The notes: a model not told the origin generated them from the sequence alone. A stretch of DNA of 64,000 bases from Poseidonibacter lekithochrous (GCF_018861145.1 NZ_JAHKQT010000017.1:216382-280381), one strand, 5' to 3'. Counted from the first letter of the stretch, positions 53,661 through 63,963 are shown. Numbers and translations: made by a program.

Positions 53661-55073
53661 ATGACACTAAGTAACAACATGAAAATGGCACTGCCAATTG
53701 TAATTGCAATTATCATTGCTATTTTACCAACACCAGAAGGATTAAGTGTAAATGCACATTATTTCTTCGCGGTATTTTTAGGAGTGATTGTAGGATTAAT
53801 TTTAGAGCCCATACCAGCTGCTTTAATTGGTTTGACAGGAGTTTCTTTTGCTGCTACTTTTGGTCTTGTTGGAGATACAGCAACAGCAAGTAGAAATTGG
53901 GCTTTAAGTGGTTTTTCAAATGGAGTAATTTGGTTGATTTTTGCAGCATTTATGTTTGCACTAGGTTACAGAAAATCAGGTTTAGGAAAAAGAATAGCTT
54001 TACTATTAGTAAAAGCACTTGGAAAAACAACACTAGGGCTTGGATATGCTGTTGCTTTTGCAGATGGTATCTTAGCACCATTTATGCCTTCAAATACGGC
54101 AAGAAGTGCAGGGACTATTTTCCCAATAGCTATTAATATTCCTCAAATGTTTAATTCAACTCCAGAGAATGAACCTAGAAAAATTGGATCATATATTTCT
54201 TGGGTTGCAATTGCAGCAACTTGTGTAACTAGTTCTATGTTTTTAACTGCACTTGCACCAAATTTACTTGCAGTATCTTTAGTAGAGAAAAGTACAGGAA
54301 TTACAATTGCTTGGGGACAATGGTTTGGAACATTAGCAATTATCATGATTCCTTTATTTCTTTTAGTGCCTTATTTAACATATATTGTTTATCCTCCAGA
54401 ACAAAAAAAATCTCCTGAAGCACCTGCTTGGGCGGCTAAAGAGTTAGTTTCTATGGGTCCTATTAGTAAAAAAGAATTAATCATGTTAGGTCTTGGTTTA
54501 TTAGCACTTGTAATGTGGATATTTGGTTCACAAATTGGAGTAAATGGTACAACAGCTGCATTAGCAGTATTATGTTTACTTGTATTAACAGATGTAATTA
54601 CATGGGAAGATGTAATTACTAATAAAGCTGCTATAAATGTGTTTATTTGGTTTGCTACATTAGTTGCAATGGCTTCTGGTTTAAAAGAAGTTGGCTTCTT
54701 AAAATGGGCTGCAGGTTTAATTGCTGGTGGTTTAGTTGGAATGGATCCTTTCTCTATTGTAATACTTTTAGTTGTATTATTCTTTGTGTTCCATTATTTC
54801 TTTGCTAGTGTTACAGCTCATACAGTTGCACTGTTACCATTATTTTTAGGAGTTGCTATAAATCTACTACCAGCTGAGATGATTCAACCTTTAGCTTTAT
54901 TATTAGTAGGGTCATTAGGACTTATGGGAATTTTAACACCATATGCAACGGGACCATCACCTATTTGGTATGGAGCAGGATATATTTCACAAGCTACATG
55001 GTGGAAATTAGGAGTGATCTTTGGAGCTATTTATTTAGGAGCTTTGGTTATTTTAGGATTTGTAATTCTTTAA
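53661..55073 (+). CDS. SLC13/DASS-family anion:sodium symporter
   Basis: 470 aa with about twelve helices. The first-half SNTARSAGTIFPIAINI and the second-half conserved PYATGPSPIWYG segments are the paired S-N-T / PYATG.SP binding loops of bacterial dicarboxylate and citrate carriers of the DASS group. Likely imports succinate, malate, 2-oxoglutarate or citrate. AAGGAG precedes the ATG. A two-component system follows after a terminator, so it may regulate this carrier. Confidence 0.93.
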   Translation: MTLSNNMKMALPIVIAIIIAILPTPEGLSVNAHYFFAVFLGVIVGLILEPIPAALIGLTGVSFAATFGLVGDTATASRNWALSGFSNGVIWLIFAAFMFALGYRKSGLGKRIALLLVKALGKTTLGLGYAVAFADGILAPFMPSNTARSAGTIFPIAINIPQMFNSTPENEPRKIGSYISWVAIAATCVTSSMFLTALAPNLLAVSLVEKSTGITIAWGQWFGTLAIIMIPLFLLVPYLTYIVYPPEQKKSPEAPAWAAKELVSMGPISKKELIMLGLGLLALVMWIFGSQIGVNGTTAALAVLCLLVLTDVITWEDVITNKAAINVFIWFATLVAMASGLKEVGFLKWAAGLIAGGLVGMDPFSIVILLVVLFFVFHYFFASVTAHTVALLPLFLGVAINLLPAEMIQPLALLLVGSLGLMGILTPYATGPSPIWYGAGYISQATWWKLGVIFGAIYLGALVILGFVIL

Positions 55074-55107
55074 AGTACTAAGGGCTTTAATATAATATGC
55101 TTAATAT

Positions 55108-55138
55108 AAGGTATCAAGTTTTTCTTGATACCTTTTTT
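55108..55138 (+). terminator. Rho-independent terminator after the SLC13 gene
   Basis: AAGGTATCAAG (55108-55118) pairs perfectly with CTTGATACCTT (55124-55134) with a five-T loop and a T-run to 55138. It separates the carrier from the sensor kinase gene. Confidence 0.92.
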
Positions 55139-55176
55139 ATATCTAATAGTTAGCAATAATCTACTATAATTATTTA

Positions 55177-57360
55177 ATGAAAAAACTAACAATCATTTAT
55201 TTCCTTATATATACTTTCTTTTTGTCAACTTTTCTTTTTGCAAATAGTTCTATTCTAATTATTAACTCGTATCATAAAGGTTATGAATTTAGTGATAATA
55301 TAATTTTAGGATTAGAAAAACAATTACATAAACATGAAGATATTGATTTTACACTGTTATATATGGATGCAAAAAGAATAACATCTGATGAATATTTCAA
55401 GAATTTAAAAAATTTATATAAAGTTCAATTACAAAGTCGTAATTATGATTTAGTAATAGCCATAGATAGATTTGCTTATGATTTTGTTTTAGAAAATTAT
55501 AATGATTTTTTCCTCAACGAAGCTATTTTAGCTGTTGGGATTGAGAACTTCTCTCCAATTAAAGCTAAAAAATATGGAATTGAAAATAAAGTATCAGCTT
55601 TAATTGAAAAAAGAGACTTATCTGCAAATGTAAAATTAATAGAAACGATAATACCAACTATTAAAAAATTGTATGTAATAGATGATAAAAGTATAAATGC
55701 AAAGCATACAGAGCCTTTGATAAAAGAACTATTTAATGAATTTGATAATAGGTATGAATTAATTTATTTAAGAGAGGATACTTTAGCAAACTTGGAAAAG
55801 AGATTTGCAAAATATGAAGAAAATAGTGCTATTTTATTTATTCGTTTTTATAAAAATAGTGATGGAAAGCTAAATAAAAATCAAGCTATAAAAGAGTTTA
55901 TTAATAACTCTAAAGTACCAGTATTTATTACTGATTCAATTTTTAATAAAAAAGGTGCAGTTGGTGGGAAAATAGTTGATTTAGAAAAGTTTGGAAATAA
56001 AGCAGGCCTAATAGCCTTAGATATTTTAGAAAATAAGAGTTTTTCAATTGAAAAATTTAATGACTTTGATTATGTATTTGATGCAAAGAAATTAGATCAA
56101 TTTACACTTGCCGTAAATCAAGTTCCTTATGATTATAAAATAGTAAATAGAAGACTAACTTTTTACGATAAAAATAGAGGTTTAATAGATTTTGTTTTTA
56201 CAATATCACCTATATTAGTTCTTTTGATAATTGGATTATTTCATAACATATATCTACGAAAGAAAACAGAAAAAATGCTAATTCAAAGAATAGAGTTTGA
56301 CTCTGTACTTTTAAATGCAATTGAGAGTCCAATATTTTGGCAAAACAAAGATGGTAAAATAATTGATTCAAATAAAAAGTTTTGTAATTTTATTAGTTTA
56401 CAAAGTAAAGAGATTTATGGTAAGAAGTTAAATGATTTTAAAGAGAATGAAAATGCTTCAAAACTTTTATATATTTTAGATAAATATAAAGAGAATGAAA
56501 AAGAAAATACTATTTTTAAATTTCAAATTTCAAAAAATGTAAAAAAGATATATTTTATAAAGCAAACTTCATATTGCGATAGTAAAACAAAAGAGACAGG
56601 AACGGTTACCATTTTCACAGATATTACAAAAGAAAAAGAGTATGAAGTTGAAAGAGAAAAAAATCAAGAGTTTGTTATCCAGCAATCAAAATTAGCAGAA
56701 ATAGGAGAAATATTTTCTTCAATTGCACATCAATGGAAATCACCATTAGTTGAAATTACTACAATAGCTCAAGAGAGTTTTTATTCTTCAAATACCACTA
56801 CTAATGAAGATGAATCATATGTAAAAGATATAATGACGCAAGTTGATTATATGAATAAAACTATAAATGACTTTCAAAACTTTATAGTGCCTTCAAATGA
56901 AAAGAAAGTGTTTGATGCAAAAGAATCGCTTGATTCAATTTTACAAATTGTAAATCATAATATAAAATATAACTATATAGATGTAACTATAAAAGTTTTT
57001 GAAAATACTAATACAAATATTTATGGATATAGAAATGAGTTTATGCAATCAACTCTAAATATAATTAATAATGCAAAAGATGAACTTTTAAAAAATGATT
57101 TAAAAAACAGAAAAATAGATATAGAGTTTTATAATAAAGAGAATAAACTTTTTATAACAATCCAAGATAATGCAGGTGGAATTGAAACATCTAAATTAAA
57201 AAAGATTTTCAAGCCATATTATTCTACTAAAAAAGATGGACATGGAATTGGTTTATATATGGCAAAAATGATTATTGAAGATAAAATGAATGGTAAAATA
57301 GAAGTAGAGAATATAAAAGATGGAGCTTGTTTTAAAATGATTTTTGGAAATGTCAAATGA
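55177..57360 (+). CDS. Sensor histidine kinase with ABC_sub_bind-type sensor domain
   Basis: 727 aa. Signal/anchor at residues 1-22, a periplasmic domain of about 320 residues resembling ABC substrate-binding proteins (SSILIINSYHKGYEFS opening, AILAVGIENF, GAVGGKIVDLEKFG), a membrane helix at about 342-358, a PAS domain (about 370-490), then a kinase core: H-box SIAHQWKSP with His518, N-box NIINNAKDEL, NAGGIE and the G-box DGHGIGLYMAK from about 687. The four-base overlap with the next gene pairs it with an OmpR-type regulator. A small-molecule signal in the periplasm is likely. Confidence 0.92.
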   Translation: MKKLTIIYFLIYTFFLSTFLFANSSILIINSYHKGYEFSDNIILGLEKQLHKHEDIDFTLLYMDAKRITSDEYFKNLKNLYKVQLQSRNYDLVIAIDRFAYDFVLENYNDFFLNEAILAVGIENFSPIKAKKYGIENKVSALIEKRDLSANVKLIETIIPTIKKLYVIDDKSINAKHTEPLIKELFNEFDNRYELIYLREDTLANLEKRFAKYEENSAILFIRFYKNSDGKLNKNQAIKEFINNSKVPVFITDSIFNKKGAVGGKIVDLEKFGNKAGLIALDILENKSFSIEKFNDFDYVFDAKKLDQFTLAVNQVPYDYKIVNRRLTFYDKNRGLIDFVFTISPILVLLIIGLFHNIYLRKKTEKMLIQRIEFDSVLLNAIESPIFWQNKDGKIIDSNKKFCNFISLQSKEIYGKKLNDFKENENASKLLYILDKYKENEKENTIFKFQISKNVKKIYFIKQTSYCDSKTKETGTVTIFTDITKEKEYEVEREKNQEFVIQQSKLAEIGEIFSSIAHQWKSPLVEITTIAQESFYSSNTTTNEDESYVKDIMTQVDYMNKTINDFQNFIVPSNEKKVFDAKESLDSILQIVNHNIKYNYIDVTIKVFENTNTNIYGYRNEFMQSTLNIINNAKDELLKNDLKNRKIDIEFYNKENKLFITIQDNAGGIETSKLKKIFKPYYSTKKDGHGIGLYMAKMIIEDKMNGKIEVENIKDGACFKMIFGNVK

Positions 57361-58013
57361 AAATATTAATACTAGAAGATAATGAAAGACTATTAAATGT
57401 AATGAAAATGGCTTTAGAAAAAGAGAGTTATAGTGTGGATACTTTTATAGATGGAGATGAAGCTCTAAATGTACTTGATAATGGATATAATTGTTTTATC
57501 TTAGATATTAATGTACCTCATATTGATGGTATTTCTTTACTTGAATTATTGAGAATTAATCATAAAGAAACTCCTGTAATTATAATTAGTTCAAATCATG
57601 ACTTGGAAAAAATCCAAAAATCATATGAATTAGGGTGTAGTGATTATATTAAAAAACCTTTTTATATTTTAGAATTAGTTCAAAAAGTTAAAAAACTATG
57701 TGTAATTCAAAAAAGATTTTTAAAATTTGATGAGGTTTATGAGTTTGATTTTATAAATCATATTTTATATGAAAATAAGAAAGAAATAGAATTAACAAAA
57801 AAAGAGATACTTTTTCTAGAACTTTTTTCAAAAAACTTACATCATGTTGCAACATATGAAGAAATTGAAGAGTATGTATGGGAAGGGGATGATACAAATC
57901 TTACAAACATTAGAGCAATGATAAAAAGGCTAAGAAAGAAAATACCAAATGATGCAATAGTTATAACAAAAGGAATGGGATACTCTTTAAATAAGAATGT
58001 AAAACTAATATAA
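57357..58013 (+). CDS. OmpR-family response regulator
   Basis: 218 aa. Receiver domain with acidic Glu7-Asp8, phospho-acceptor Asp50 in FILDINVPHIDG, Ser79 and Lys100 in IKKPF; a C-terminal winged-helix DNA-binding domain (about 125-215) with ELTKKEILFLELF and NIRAMIKRLRKKI. It overlaps the kinase gene by four bases (ATGA), so the two form a cognate pair. Targets unknown; the SLC13 carrier upstream is the nearest candidate. Confidence 0.94.
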   Translation: MKILILEDNERLLNVMKMALEKESYSVDTFIDGDEALNVLDNGYNCFILDINVPHIDGISLLELLRINHKETPVIIISSNHDLEKIQKSYELGCSDYIKKPFYILELVQKVKKLCVIQKRFLKFDEVYEFDFINHILYENKKEIELTKKEILFLELFSKNLHHVATYEEIEEYVWEGDDTNLTNIRAMIKRLRKKIPNDAIVITKGMGYSLNKNVKLI

Positions 58014-58162
58014 AACAATTTAAGTTGGATATAAATTAGTAGATGATAAACTTTATCCAATAGTTTAAGGTTTGATTAAACTGTAACTTACAAAAATTTT
58101 AGTATTATTAGCTTTTTAATAAATACTATAAATTATAAATAATAGAATAAAAGGAATTTGAT

Positions 58163-59092
58163 ATGTTAGATTTAGCAATTATTGGAGGAGGACCTGCAGG
58201 ATTAACAGCAGGACTTTATGCAACTAGAGGTGGTTTAAACAACGTTACTATGTTTGAAATGGGAATGCCTGGTGGACAAATTACAACTTCATCAGAAATT
58301 GAAAATTATCCAGGACAAAGTGAAATCGTAACTGGAATGGATTTAATGGAAAATTGGCCAGAACAATGTAAAAGATTTGGTTTAAAACATGAAATGAATC
58401 AAGTTACATCAGTAACAAAAAAAGATGAAGTTTTTACAATTACTACAGCAGATGGAAAAACACAAGAAGCTAGATCTGTATTATTAGCAACTGGTTCAGT
58501 TCCAAGACGAGCTGGATTTAAAGGTGAAGATATATTATTTGGAAAAGGTGTTTCTACTTGTGCAACTTGTGATGGTTTTTTCTATAAAGGAAAAGAAGTT
58601 GCTGTAATTGGTGGTGGAGATACTGCTTTAGAAGAAGCTGTTTATTTATCAAAAATGTGTTCAAAAGTATATGTAGTACATAGACGTGATACTTATAGAG
58701 CAGCTCCTTCAACTATTGAACATATGAAAAATGCAGAAAATATTGAAGAAGTTACAAATTGTGATATTGAAGAAGTTTATGGTGATAATATGGGTGTTAC
58801 TGGATTAAAAGTTAAATCTAAAATCACTGGTGAAATTAGAGATTTAAAAGTTCCTGGAGTATTTGTTTTTGTAGGTCGAGATGTATTAAATGATTCATTA
58901 AAACAAGAAGATGGGTCTTTTTTATGTGAAACAAATAAAGCTGGTGAGATTGTTGTTGATTTAAGAATGAGAACAAATGTACCAGGTTTATATGCAGCTG
59001 GAGATGTTAGAATTGAAGCTTCAAAACAAGTTGTTTGTGCAGCTGGTGATGGTGCAACGGCAGCTGTTAATATTATTGAATATCTTGGATAA
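58163..59092 (+). CDS. trxB: Thioredoxin reductase
   Basis: 309-aa flavoprotein that reduces thioredoxin with NADPH. FAD loop [10 protein letters not shown] at 8-17, active-site CATC (Cys133, Cys136), NADPH loop [10 protein letters not shown] and the C-terminal AAGDVR. Length is normal. AAGGAA precedes the ATG. The 149-bp gap before it contains AT-rich hairpin-forming sequence but no clear signal. Confidence 0.96.
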   Translation: MLDLAIIGGGPAGLTAGLYATRGGLNNVTMFEMGMPGGQITTSSEIENYPGQSEIVTGMDLMENWPEQCKRFGLKHEMNQVTSVTKKDEVFTITTADGKTQEARSVLLATGSVPRRAGFKGEDILFGKGVSTCATCDGFFYKGKEVAVIGGGDTALEEAVYLSKMCSKVYVVHRRDTYRAAPSTIEHMKNAENIEEVTNCDIEEVYGDNMGVTGLKVKSKITGEIRDLKVPGVFVFVGRDVLNDSLKQEDGSFLCETNKAGEIVVDLRMRTNVPGLYAAGDVRIEASKQVVCAAGDGATAAVNIIEYLG

Positions 59093-59109
59093 AAGGGAAA
59101 TTATAAAAT

Positions 59110-59883
59110 ATGATTAAAGTAGGAATTCTAGGTAGTACAGGAAGAGTTGGTTCATTATTAATTGAAGATTTAAAAGATGACGAACAAGCAAGAGTTGCAG
59201 CTGTTCATGTTTTTGATAAATTAACAAAGCAATTACCTGAAGATACAGTTGTTACAAATGATATGAAAATATTATTTGATTCTTCTGATGTAATTATTGA
59301 TTTTTCAGCTCCTGGTGCAACTGAAGCTTTATTAACAGAAGTTGTTGAAAATGGTGCTAGAAAACCTTTAGTAATAGCTACAACAGGTTTTACAAAACAT
59401 CAACAAAACTTATTATTTGAAGCTAGTAAATTAGTACCTATTTTATATGCAACTAATATGAGTTTAGGTGTTGCAGTTTTAAATAAACTAGTGCACTTGG
59501 CATCTAAAACTTTAAGAGATTTTGATATTGAAATTGTTGAACAACATCATAAGCATAAAGTTGATTCTCCTTCTGGAACAGCTTTAACACTTGCAGAACA
59601 TGCGGCGAATGCTAGAGAATTAGATCTTGATGAAGTTAGAGTTTCAGGACGTGATGGACAAATTGGCGCAAGAACTAAAGATGAAATAGCAGTTATGGCA
59701 CTAAGAGGTGGAGACATTGTAGGTCGTCATACTGTTGGTTTATATAATGATGGTGAGTTTTTAGAATTAAATCACACTGCAACATCAAGAAATACTTTTT
59801 CAAAAGGTGCTATAAAAGTTGCTAAATGGATTATTGGTAAAGATCCAAAATTATATTCAATCAATGATGCTTTAGGTCTATAA
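59110..59883 (+). CDS. dapB: 4-hydroxy-tetrahydrodipicolinate reductase
   Basis: 257-aa enzyme of the lysine/diaminopimelate pathway, using NAD(P)H. Nucleotide loop [10 protein letters not shown] at about 4-13, VDFSAPGA-like segment, ATTGFT, and the catalytic [14 protein letters not shown] near 148-161. The product leads to the substrate of LysA (34198). It follows trxB by 17 bases, probably in one transcript. Confidence 0.95.
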   Translation: MIKVGILGSTGRVGSLLIEDLKDDEQARVAAVHVFDKLTKQLPEDTVVTNDMKILFDSSDVIIDFSAPGATEALLTEVVENGARKPLVIATTGFTKHQQNLLFEASKLVPILYATNMSLGVAVLNKLVHLASKTLRDFDIEIVEQHHKHKVDSPSGTALTLAEHAANARELDLDEVRVSGRDGQIGARTKDEIAVMALRGGDIVGRHTVGLYNDGEFLELNHTATSRNTFSKGAIKVAKWIIGKDPKLYSINDALGL

Positions 59884-59907
59884 GAATTAAAAAAATAAAA
59901 TAAAACT

Positions 59908-59946
59908 AAAAGAAAAAGATATTTTCACTTTCACTTTTTCTTTTTT
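59908..59946 (+). terminator. Terminator-like hairpin just before purF
   Basis: AAAAGAAAAAG (59908-59918) pairs with CTTTTTCTTTT (59934-59944) around a 15-base loop, followed by T. It ends 14 bases before the purF ATG, so either it is weak or purF is controlled by read-through. Confidence 0.4.
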
Positions 59947-59960
59947 ATAAGGTTAAATAA

Positions 59961-61310
59961 ATGTGCGCAATAGTTGGAATTTACGGTAATGATAATGCTG
60001 CTAGACTAGCTTCTTTAGCTTTGTTTTCAATGCAACACAGAGGTCAAGAAGCTACAGGTATTTCATCATCATGTGATGGAAAGATTCATACGATTAAAAA
60101 CAGAGGTCTTGTTTCAGATGTATTCAATGAGTCTGCATTAAAAGTACTAAAAGGTAATATGGCTATTGGTCATAACAGATACTCAACAGCTGGTGGAGAC
60201 TCTATTTTAGATGCTCAGCCAGTATTTGCTAAGTATAAACTTGGTGAAATATCTATTGTTCACAATGGTAACTTAATCAATAAAGACGAGGTGAGAAAAG
60301 ACCTAATTGATAAAGGTGCTATTTTTCAAACAGGAATGGATACAGAAAACTTAATTCATCTGATTGCTAAAAATACAAAAGATAGATTAAGATATAGAAT
60401 TAAAGAAGCATTAGAGCGAACTGTTGGAGCATATTGTTTTATCGTTCAATCACGTTCAAAACAGTTTGTAATTAGAGATAAACATGGTATTAGACCATTA
60501 TCTTTAGGAAAATTAAAATCAGGTGGTTATATAGTAGCTTCTGAAACATGTGCCTTTGATTTAGTAGATGCTACTTTTATAAGAGATGTTAAACCAGGTG
60601 AAATGTTGATTTTTAGTGAAGATTATGATGAACCAGAATCAATTCAACTTTTTGAACCTGACTTTAGACCTTGTGCTTTTGAATATGTATATTTTGCACG
60701 TCCTGATTCTGAAATAGATGGTAAAAATGTATATAAAACAAGAGAACATATGGGTAGAGCACTTGCAAGAAATGATTCTAAATCAAAAACTAAATATGAT
60801 ATGGTTATTCCAGTTCCTGATTCAGGTGTTCCAGCAGCACTCGGTTATGCAGCTGAAAGTGGAATTTCTTTTGAATATGGAATAATTAGAAATCACTATG
60901 TAGGTAGAACATTTATTGAACCAACACAAGAAATGAGAAACTTAAAAGTAAGAATGAAACTTTCACCTATGAAATCTTTAATTACAGGAAAATCATTACT
61001 TGTTATTGATGATTCGATTGTAAGGGGTACTACATCTAAAAGAATTGTAAAAATGCTTAAAGATGCTGGTGCAAAAGAAGTTCACTTTAGAGTTGCAAGT
61101 CCAGAAATTAAATTTCCTTGTTATTATGGTATTGATACTCCTAACAAAGAAGAACTTATTTCTAATAATATGACAAAAGATCAAGTAAAAGATTATATTG
61201 AAGCTGATTCTTTAGAATATTTATCTATTGATGACTTGGTAAATGCTATAGGTAATGATAGAAATTATGCCTTAGAAAGTTTTGATGGCGACTATTTCGT
61301 AAAAAATTAA
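59961..61310 (+). CDS. purF: Amidophosphoribosyltransferase
   Basis: 449-aa first committed enzyme of purine synthesis. The mature protein starts MCAIVGIYG, so catalytic Cys2 is exposed by removing methionine and no propeptide is present. The glutaminase half has HNRYSTAG and MQHRGQEATGI; the phosphoribosyltransferase half has the PRPP loop LLVIDDSIVRGTTSKRIV. ATAAGG precedes the ATG. Other purine genes in the window are purC, purS and purQ. Confidence 0.96.
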   Translation: MCAIVGIYGNDNAARLASLALFSMQHRGQEATGISSSCDGKIHTIKNRGLVSDVFNESALKVLKGNMAIGHNRYSTAGGDSILDAQPVFAKYKLGEISIVHNGNLINKDEVRKDLIDKGAIFQTGMDTENLIHLIAKNTKDRLRYRIKEALERTVGAYCFIVQSRSKQFVIRDKHGIRPLSLGKLKSGGYIVASETCAFDLVDATFIRDVKPGEMLIFSEDYDEPESIQLFEPDFRPCAFEYVYFARPDSEIDGKNVYKTREHMGRALARNDSKSKTKYDMVIPVPDSGVPAALGYAAESGISFEYGIIRNHYVGRTFIEPTQEMRNLKVRMKLSPMKSLITGKSLLVIDDSIVRGTTSKRIVKMLKDAGAKEVHFRVASPEIKFPCYYGIDTPNKEELISNNMTKDQVKDYIEADSLEYLSIDDLVNAIGNDRNYALESFDGDYFVKN

Positions 61311-61315
61311 AGTCT

Positions 61316-61350
61316 AAATATTAGGGTTTACCCCTAATATTTATTTTTTT
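61316..61350. terminator. Bidirectional terminator after purF
   Basis: AAATATTAGGG (61316-61326) pairs with CCCTAATATTT (61332-61342) with a short loop; a T-run follows on the plus strand (61343-61350). It overlaps the stop codon of the converging gene. Confidence 0.9.
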
Positions 61351-62864
61351 AATTCTATCTCATATAAATCAGTTCTTCTATCTTTTAAATTTGTTACACT
61401 TCCTAAACTATGTAATTCTTTTAATAATTCTAAATCCACATCAGCAATAAGAATCATCTCAGTATTTGGAGTTGACTCAGCTTTTATTCCATTTGGTGGA
61501 AATGCAAAATCACATGGTGTAAATACAGCAGATTGCGCATATTGGATATCCATATTAGTAACCTTTGGAAGATTTCCTACGCATCCTGCAATTGCAACAT
61601 AACATTCATTTTCAACAGCTCTAGCCTGTGCACAAATTTTTACTCTTGAATAACCATTTTGAGTATCCGTTAAAAATGGAACAAATAAAATATCCATTCC
61701 TTCACGTGCTAGAAGTCTTCCAAGTTCTGGGAATTCGCTATCATAACAAATAAGTACTCCTATTTTTCCACAATCTGTATCAAATGTTTTTATTTCATTT
61801 GAACCTTTTAATCCCCACACTTTCTTTTCATCAGGAGTAACATGCATTTTTGAATATTTCTCAATAGAACCATCACGTCTACATAAGAATCCAACATTAT
61901 ATAAATCCCCATCTACAAGTTCTGGCATACTCCCTGTAATAATATTTATATTATATGCAATTGCTAATCTTGAAAATTCTTCTTTAAATTTTGGAGTAAA
62001 CTTTGCTAGTTCTCTAATAGCCTCAGCTTCACCTAAATGATTAAAAGCAGCCATTAAAGGTGCATTAAAGAATTCAGGGAATAGGGCAAAGTCACTTCTA
62101 TAGTTTGAAACAGCATCAACAAAATATTCAGCTTGCTCAAGTACTTCTTCCATATTTTTATAGGGTCTTACTTGCCACTGTATTAGACCTAATCTAATAA
62201 CAGTTTTTTGTTGCATTGGCGCTTTTGAGGGTTTTGAATAATAAATATTATCCCAGGCAAGTAATGAAGCATATTCGCAACTTTCTATATCTCCTTCAAG
62301 ATAATTTTTTAAAACTCTTTTTACATAAAAATCATTTGAAAGTTGGAAGTTTAATACAGGATCATAGATTTCTCTTTCTCTAACTTTTGAGATATACTCT
62401 TTAGGTGTTAATTTATCAGAATATTTTTTATAATTTGGAAGTCTTCCTCCAAAAATTATACCTCTTAAGTTTAACTCTTCACAAAGTTCTTGTCTAAATT
62501 CGTATAATCTTCTACCAAGTCTTAATCCTCTATATTTTTTACTTACAAAAACATCTACACCATAAAGTGTATCTCCATGGTCATTATGAGTATCAAATGA
62601 GTAATCTCCAGTAATTTCTTTGTATGTATGTGAGTCATCAAACTTACTATAATCAACAACAATACTAAGTGCAAATGCAGTTAGTTCTCCATCAACTTTA
62701 ATTCCAACTTGTCCTTTAGGAAACTTGTTTAGTAAAATTGAAAATTCTTTTAAAGTCCAAGATGAATCATCTAAATGTCTATATTCATCATTCATAAGAA
62801 GTACTATTTTTTCATGGTCTTCTAAAGTAAGATATGTAAGTTCTATTTTATCAATTGCATCCAT
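61341..62864 (-). CDS. GNAT acetyltransferase - carbon-nitrogen hydrolase fusion
   Basis: 507 aa. Residues 1-205 are a GNAT acetyltransferase domain (VDVFVSKKYRGLRLGRRLYEFR, the acetyl-CoA loop at about 105-122). Residues about 222-505 are a nitrilase-superfamily hydrolase with the catalytic triad Glu264 (FPEFFNAP), Lys339 (YSKMHVT) and Cys373 (ICYDSEFPE). This two-domain family is known; substrate not established, an amide or nitrile released near an acetylation step is plausible. A LysR-type gene lies just upstream on the same strand. Confidence 0.92.
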   Translation of the reverse strand: MDAIDKIELTYLTLEDHEKIVLLMNDEYRHLDDSSWTLKEFSILLNKFPKGQVGIKVDGELTAFALSIVVDYSKFDDSHTYKEITGDYSFDTHNDHGDTLYGVDVFVSKKYRGLRLGRRLYEFRQELCEELNLRGIIFGGRLPNYKKYSDKLTPKEYISKVREREIYDPVLNFQLSNDFYVKRVLKNYLEGDIESCEYASLLAWDNIYYSKPSKAPMQQKTVIRLGLIQWQVRPYKNMEEVLEQAEYFVDAVSNYRSDFALFPEFFNAPLMAAFNHLGEAEAIRELAKFTPKFKEEFSRLAIAYNINIITGSMPELVDGDLYNVGFLCRRDGSIEKYSKMHVTPDEKKVWGLKGSNEIKTFDTDCGKIGVLICYDSEFPELGRLLAREGMDILFVPFLTDTQNGYSRVKICAQARAVENECYVAIAGCVGNLPKVTNMDIQYAQSAVFTPCDFAFPPNGIKAESTPNTEMILIADVDLELLKELHSLGSVTNLKDRRTDLYEIELKK

Positions 62865-62949
62865 TTTATGCCTTTAATTTTAAGTACATATATAAGTAGT
62901 TATATAAGGATGCTATTATAAGATAATTATTAGGAATTAATCCTAATAA

Positions 62950-63846
62950 TTATTTGATTTTAAGTAGATAATCAACCACATTGTCAATAAATGCATCATG
63001 TTTTCTATCTTTTCTATATGCAATATATAGTTTTCTTACCATTTTTTGATTGTTAATTCTTGATTCATATAATGCGCCAGATTTTAATAATGAATCAATT
63101 GCATTTCTAGATACAATTGAAACAGTAGGTGTAATGGTTTTATCTGAGTGTAAAACAGTTTGTACAATAGTTGTGGCACTTGTAACTTCACTTGTAACAT
63201 CAAATGTATCACAATCAGGGAAATTAGCTTTATCAAGATTCTCTTTAAATAATAATCTTGTATTTGATTCTGGATTTCTACAAACCCATTTATAAGATAA
63301 TAAATCTTCAGCTTTTGCTTTTACTGGTAATTTTTGATTAGAGAAGATTACTATTTCATCTTCCATCCATTCTCTGTAAATAATATCATCATTAGCTACA
63401 TAGTTTTCAACTAGAGCTATATCAATTTTTTTGTCTAATAAGTCTTTTATCGCTTCATGTGAAACGGAAACGTTTATTGAAACTTCATTGTTAATATTTT
63501 CTTTTAAATTGTTTAAAAATCTTGGTAATATATAGTTTCCAATAATAAACGATGCCCCAAATATAAAAGTTACATCTTTGTTCATAATTTTAAGTAATTC
63601 TTTTTCTCCATTAGTAACACATTTTTCTATTTTTAAAGCAATTGAATAAAGCATCTGACCTTCTTTAGTAAGTCTTATACCATTCTTTTTTCTGTCAACT
63701 ACTTGAACATCTAAATAGTCTTCAATAAATCTCATTTGTTGTGTAACCGCAGGTTGTGAAATACCAAGTTTTGCTGAAGCTTTTGAGAAAGACTTTTCTC
63801 TAACAACTGTTAGAAAAGTTTGTAATTTAGCAAAATCTGTAAGCAT
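62950..63846 (-). CDS. LysR-family transcriptional regulator
   Basis: 298 aa. The N-terminal winged helix-turn-helix (LQTFLTVVREKSFSKASAKLGISQPAVTQQMRFIEDYL) and the two-lobed effector domain are typical. I use the ATG at 63846, five bases after GGAGG; an upstream in-frame ATG would add eleven residues with no binding site. The effector domain begins VTFIFGASFIIGNYILPRFL. It is divergent from a gene at 63964 and upstream of the GNAT-nitrilase gene; either could be the target. Confidence 0.93.
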   Translation of the reverse strand: MLTDFAKLQTFLTVVREKSFSKASAKLGISQPAVTQQMRFIEDYLDVQVVDRKKNGIRLTKEGQMLYSIALKIEKCVTNGEKELLKIMNKDVTFIFGASFIIGNYILPRFLNNLKENINNEVSINVSVSHEAIKDLLDKKIDIALVENYVANDDIIYREWMEDEIVIFSNQKLPVKAKAEDLLSYKWVCRNPESNTRLLFKENLDKANFPDCDTFDVTSEVTSATTIVQTVLHSDKTITPTVSIVSRNAIDSLLKSGALYESRINNQKMVRKLYIAYRKDRKHDAFIDNVVDYLLKIK

Positions 63847-63936
63847 TATATCCTCCGTAAAATAATTTATATTTATCATAACATTTATTTATAAATAGAA
63901 TAATTAAGAAGAATAATAAATTTATTTAATATATGA

Positions 63937-63963
63937 TATAATTAATATATTACGGGAGAGAAG
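63937..63963 (+). promoter_or_regulatory. Promoter -10 and ribosome-binding site of the last gene
   Basis: TATAAT at 63937-63942 and GGGAG before ATG 63964. The predicted leader is only about 15 bases. LysR-type regulators often bind such divergent spaces. Confidence 0.5.

Noticed and set aside
58014..58162. Hairpins (TTGGATA...TATCCAA and AGTTTAA...TTAAACT) between the response regulator and trxB as a riboswitch
   Set aside because: Short AT-rich stems without a T-run or a competing pairing; such stems are common by chance in this composition.
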